DNA of 64,000 bases. Source: Croceivirga sp. Its GTDB lineage: Bacteria; Bacteroidota; Bacteroidia; Flavobacteriales; Flavobacteriaceae. Location: positions 1 through 64,000 of the forward strand of contig JANQQQ010000038.1 in NCBI GenBank assembly GCA_028284935.1. Reading direction: 5' to 3'. This document shows, one piece after another, positions 61,402 to 64,000 of the stretch; within the stretch, counting starts at the first letter, position 1; each line of letters opens with the position of its first letter. Both the position numbers and the translations under genes were made by a program. Below the pieces are notes generated by a model, which was given only the letters and a program-made list of their open reading frames with translations, had not been told where the DNA came from and did not search any database.

Positions 61402-62373
61402 ATGAAGCAAGATGTTAGTTTAGAAATGGCGAACAAAGCCCATGAGGAAATCCCTGGTAACCCTTCAACAGCTACCAGTAGCACAAAAAAATTAAGTGAT
61501 AGAAGCAATGGCCAACCCTTACGGGTATTGTCGGAAGAAGATTGGAAATTCTGGATACATAATGGTTATATCGTTATCAAAAACGCCATCCCAAGGGAAC
61601 AGGCGCAAGCGACTGCGGATTTTTTATGGGAATTCGATGAAAAAAGCCCAAATGACCCAGCAACTTGGTATGCCCCAGCTAGGGCCGAAATGAAAATGAA
61701 AGAGTTGACGGGAACGGGAATGGTAGAGGTGTACAACCACCAACATTTGTGGAACAACCGTCAGACCCAAAGGGTATATGATGCTTTTGTGGATATTTGG
61801 GGGACTGAGAGATTATGGGTGACCATAGACCGGGCGAACTTGAATTTTCCTCAACGACCAGGTGAGAACAAAAAAGGGTTTATTCATTGGGACTATGATC
61901 CTGAGACCAAACCACAAAATGTACAAGGTGTTTTGGCATTAGCGGACCAAACCGATGAGCATATGGGTGGATTTCAGTGTATTCCTTGGTTGTATCGAAA
62001 TTATGATACTTGGAAACTCACACAACCTGAAGACCGCGATCATTTTCAGCCAGATGTTACTGGCTTGGAAGATCGAATAGTCAAGGTAAAAATGGAAGCA
62101 GGAGACCTATTGATTTTCAACAGCACCCAACCCCATGGGATTCGTCCCAACAAATCTGGTGATAAAGTAAGAATTGCCCAATACATTTCCATGATACCAG
62201 CGGAAGAGGATAATCAAGAAATGAGGGATTGGCGCATACATTCATGGAAGAACCGAGTAGCTCCTGAAGGCTACGCCTTCCCTGGCGACCCTAGAAACTG
62301 GGAGCGTGATAAGTACGATACTGCCCAACTAAGTGAGCTTGGGGAGAAGTTGCTCGGCCTTAAGGATTGGTAG
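61402..62373 (+). CDS. phytanoyl-CoA dioxygenase family protein
   Basis: 323 residues. Fe(II)/2-oxoglutarate-dependent oxygenase of the PhyH family. Metal triad: His and Asp in KKGFIHWDYDPE near 158-165 and His in STQPHGIRPNKSGDK near 239, with Arg in the same motif for 2-oxoglutarate. No CoA-ligase partner is near, so substrate unknown; the gene seems inducible by the divergent AraC protein. In many flavobacteria such an oxygenase goes with a dehydrogenase; here only a decayed SDR remnant follows. Confidence 0.88.
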   Translation: MKQDVSLEMANKAHEEIPGNPSTATSSTKKLSDRSNGQPLRVLSEEDWKFWIHNGYIVIKNAIPREQAQATADFLWEFDEKSPNDPATWYAPARAEMKMKELTGTGMVEVYNHQHLWNNRQTQRVYDAFVDIWGTERLWVTIDRANLNFPQRPGENKKGFIHWDYDPETKPQNVQGVLALADQTDEHMGGFQCIPWLYRNYDTWKLTQPEDRDHFQPDVTGLEDRIVKVKMEAGDLLIFNSTQPHGIRPNKSGDKVRIAQYISMIPAEEDNQEMRDWRIHSWKNRVAPEGYAFPGDPRNWERDKYDTAQLSELGEKLLGLKDW

Positions 62374-62382
62374 GCCCAATCG

Positions 62383-62442
62383 ATGAACTTATAACTAAAG
62401 AATAAGGTGGCCCTGGTAACAGGTTCCACCTTTGGCATTTAA
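62383..62442 (+). pseudogene. remnant of a short-chain dehydrogenase gene (N-terminus only)
   Basis: Ten bases after the dioxygenase stop, ATG 62383 reads Met-Asn-Leu-stop-Leu-Lys, then NKVALVTGSTFGI and a second stop (62440-62442). NKVALVTGSTxGIG is the N-terminal cofactor loop of classical SDR enzymes. Nothing of the remaining 230 or so residues follows; the rest of 62443-62560 has no coding pattern. So a dehydrogenase gene once cotranscribed with the oxygenase was lost by an internal deletion plus a nonsense change. Confidence 0.7.
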
Positions 62443-62565
62443 TGGACTATCTCCAAAGGGTTATTTTAAATAGGGCGTCATGGTGATTTTCCATGGGCGT
62501 TAACGACAAATATTGGAAATAGGTCGAAATTTACCGCTAATAGTCTTTAACTAATTGAATAGTAC

Positions 62566-62573
62566 TATTTTTG
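62566..62573 (+). promoter_or_regulatory. -7 box of the second SulP gene
   Basis: TATTTTTG, exact TAnnTTTG, 20 bases before the ATG at 62594. A TTG at 62555-62557 is too close to be -33. Confidence 0.45.
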
Positions 62574-62593
62574 CCGGCTTCAAAGCGAAAGCC

Positions 62594-64000
62594 ATGCGCA
62601 AATACCTCAACTTATTCGATTTTAAACAAAAAGTAGATTATAAGACCGAGATTTTATCGGGATTGACTGTAGCACTGGCTTTGGTTCCAGAAGCCATTGC
62701 TTTTGCCCTAATTCCTGGATTTTCTCCATTGACAGGCCTCTATGCCGCATTTGTCCTGGCCTTGGTAACTGCTATCTTAGGGGGTCGCCCTGGAATGATA
62801 TCCGGCGCAACAGGTGCAGTAGCTGTTGTTTTTGTTGGGTTGATTTTGGAGTTGAAAAATACGTTTCCGGGAATTGAACCTACCACCATATTGAATTATG
62901 TTTTTGCAACGGTAATTATTGCAGGGCTCCTCCAGATTCTTGCGGGTTTATTACGATTGGGGAAGTTCATACGCTTGGTTCCGCATCCAGTGATGTTTGG
63001 ATTTGTCAATGGGTTGGCCATTATTATTTTTATGGCGCAATTCCCTAATTTTTATGATCAAACCTCCAGGGCGTTGCTCACGGGAGCCCCTTTATATACG
63101 ATGTTGGGCCTCACGCTCTTGACCATGCTCATTATTTGGGGCTTCCCAAAATTGACCAAAGCCATTCCCTCTTCCTTATTGGCCATTGTTGTAGTTTCAG
63201 CCCTGGTTTTAGGATTTGGAATTGACACCCTCACCGTGGCGGATATTATGCCTGAAGGGGAAAGTATACAAGGTGGATTTCCCCCATTGTCAATTCCCCA
63301 ACTGCCTTTTACCTGGGAGACCTTTAGGATTATCATTCCCTATGCCGGTATCGTTGCCGGTGTTGGACTTATAGAGAGTTTGTTGACCTTGAATATCATA
63401 GATGAAATAACGGAAACCCGAGGAAGGGGAAACAAAGAATGTGTAGCACAGGGGACAGCCAATATTCTATCCGGATTTTTATCTGGAATGGGCGGTTGTG
63501 CTATGATTGGGCAAAGTTTGATCAACACTTCTTCTGGGGCAAGGGCCCGTCTGTCTGGAATTACCGCCGCAATAATGCTCCTGGTATTTATTATGTTCGG
63601 CAGTAGTTTGATTGAACGGCTGCCTATGGCTGCCTTGGTGGGGTTGATGTTTATGGTGGCTTTGGGGACTTTTGAATGGGCCAGCTTCAAAACCTTCCGG
63701 AAAATGCCCAATTCAGATGTTATTGTTATGGTTCTGGTGACTTTGATTACGGCCATTACCCACAATTTGGCTATCGCTGTGCTACTGGGGGTCATTATTT
63801 CGGCCTTGGCCTATTCGTGGGAAAATGCGAAACGTATTCGGGCACGGAAACATATCGATGACAATGGTATTAAGCACTATGAAATCTACGGTCCGCTGTT
63901 CTTTGGATCAACCACCTTGTTTGGAGAAAAGTTTGATGTGCAAAAAGATCCTGTAGAAGTCATCATCGACTTTAAGGAGAGTAGGGTAGCGGATATGTCG
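62594..64000 (+). CDS. second SulP-family anion transporter (3' end outside window)
   Basis: 469 codons are in the window with no stop. SulP membrane domain with VALALVPEAIAFALIPGFSPLTGLYAAF (short parts: LVPEAIAFALIPG, SPLTGLYAAF) near 26-53, ISGATGAVAVVF near 70 and GMGGCAMIGQSLIN near 296, and the start of a C-terminal STAS domain (VEVIIDFKESRVADMS) at the very edge, including the conserved Ser of ADMS. Differs from the SulP gene at 32635, so a second, not duplicated, transporter. Substrate unknown. Confidence 0.9.
   Translation, partial: MRKYLNLFDFKQKVDYKTEILSGLTVALALVPEAIAFALIPGFSPLTGLYAAFVLALVTAILGGRPGMISGATGAVAVVFVGLILELKNTFPGIEPTTILNYVFATVIIAGLLQILAGLLRLGKFIRLVPHPVMFGFVNGLAIIIFMAQFPNFYDQTSRALLTGAPLYTMLGLTLLTMLIIWGFPKLTKAIPSSLLAIVVVSALVLGFGIDTLTVADIMPEGESIQGGFPPLSIPQLPFTWETFRIIIPYAGIVAGVGLIESLLTLNIIDEITETRGRGNKECVAQGTANILSGFLSGMGGCAMIGQSLINTSSGARARLSGITAAIMLLVFIMFGSSLIERLPMAALVGLMFMVALGTFEWASFKTFRKMPNSDVIVMVLVTLITAITHNLAIAVLLGVIISALAYSWENAKRIRARKHIDDNGIKHYEIYGPLFFGSTTLFGEKFDVQKDPVEVIIDFKESRVADMS

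Noticed and set aside
62401-62425. Hairpin GGTGG...CCACC as terminator of the dioxygenase gene
   Set aside because: The same bases spell an SDR cofactor loop in frame with an ATG; there is no T run after the stem.

Overview
The window looks like chromosome of a member of the Flavobacteriaceae (Bacteroidota). The family-level evidence is consistent: no Shine-Dalgarno signals in front of genes, many copies of the Bacteroidota -7 box TAnnTTTG, an RNase HI with a viroplasmin-like N-terminal domain, a long (632 aa) amidophosphoribosyltransferase, the DUF6090 and IPExxxVDY families, a moxR-batABCDE cluster, and Tat-type SRRxFIK signals on a Gfo/Idh protein and on an aminotransferase. Overall feel is that of a marine Muricauda/Flagellimonas-like genome, but genus is an inference. 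I see no rRNA, tRNA, CRISPR array, insertion sequence or prophage; this is mostly ordinary core chromosome with a few regulated accessory operons.

Layout. 1-5.2 kb: start of an off-window leftward gene, kbl, an AddA/UvrD-like helicase-nuclease (all leftward) and sodA (rightward). 5.2-5.8 kb: a 650-base non-coding stretch with three copies of a hairpin plus 39-base element, the most unusual non-coding structure here. 5.8-11.9 kb (leftward): purF, a PfkB sugar/nucleoside kinase, a LytTR two-component pair, RNase H and purN. 12.0-16.3 kb (rightward): acpP, fabF, rnc, an IPExxxVDY protein and pyk, a conserved lipid/RNA/glycolysis block. 16.3-23.4 kb: small regulators and enzymes (PAS protein, AraC regulator followed by a tiny His/Cys-rich ORF, an AhpD-like protein and a cupredoxin-like secreted protein; TetR; small multidrug export-like protein; Tat-exported oxidoreductase; MarR plus a serine hydrolase lipoprotein). 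23.5-32.4 kb: dinB, a four-gene rightward run (NAD(P)-binding, CYTH, YCII lipoprotein, lysoplasmalogenase), two tandem DUF6090 genes of which one is frameshifted, an AEC permease with a Tat-exported aminotransferase, and pheS.

32.6-43.4 kb: SulP transporter, then an eight-gene leftward moxR/bat cluster (MoxR ATPase, DUF58, a large BatD-like membrane protein, BatA, BatB, BatC, BatD, BatE) with overlapping genes, clearly one operon. 43.6-49.2 kb: aldo/keto reductase-SDR-AlbA_2 run facing a sucrose-use pair (amylosucrase-type GH13 plus fructokinase). 49.4-55.5 kb: PPP-family phosphatase, a membrane-anchored HhH protein, a non-coding stretch with a terminator-like RNA element related to the 5.2 kb repeats, an ALDH7-like dehydrogenase, DUF1304, 3-hydroxyanthranilate dioxygenase, a CAP-domain lipoprotein and CvpA. 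55.7-64 kb: small proteins, glpD/gpsA convergent pair, a flavobacterial lipoprotein, a cluster of REP-like palindromes, an AraC/phytanoyl-CoA dioxygenase divergent pair with well-defined regulatory sites, a decayed SDR remnant, and a second SulP transporter cut by the window end.

Start codons were chosen by homology-like N-termini; where the longest open frame began at GTG/TTG or far upstream of the conserved start I moved to the internal ATG and say so.
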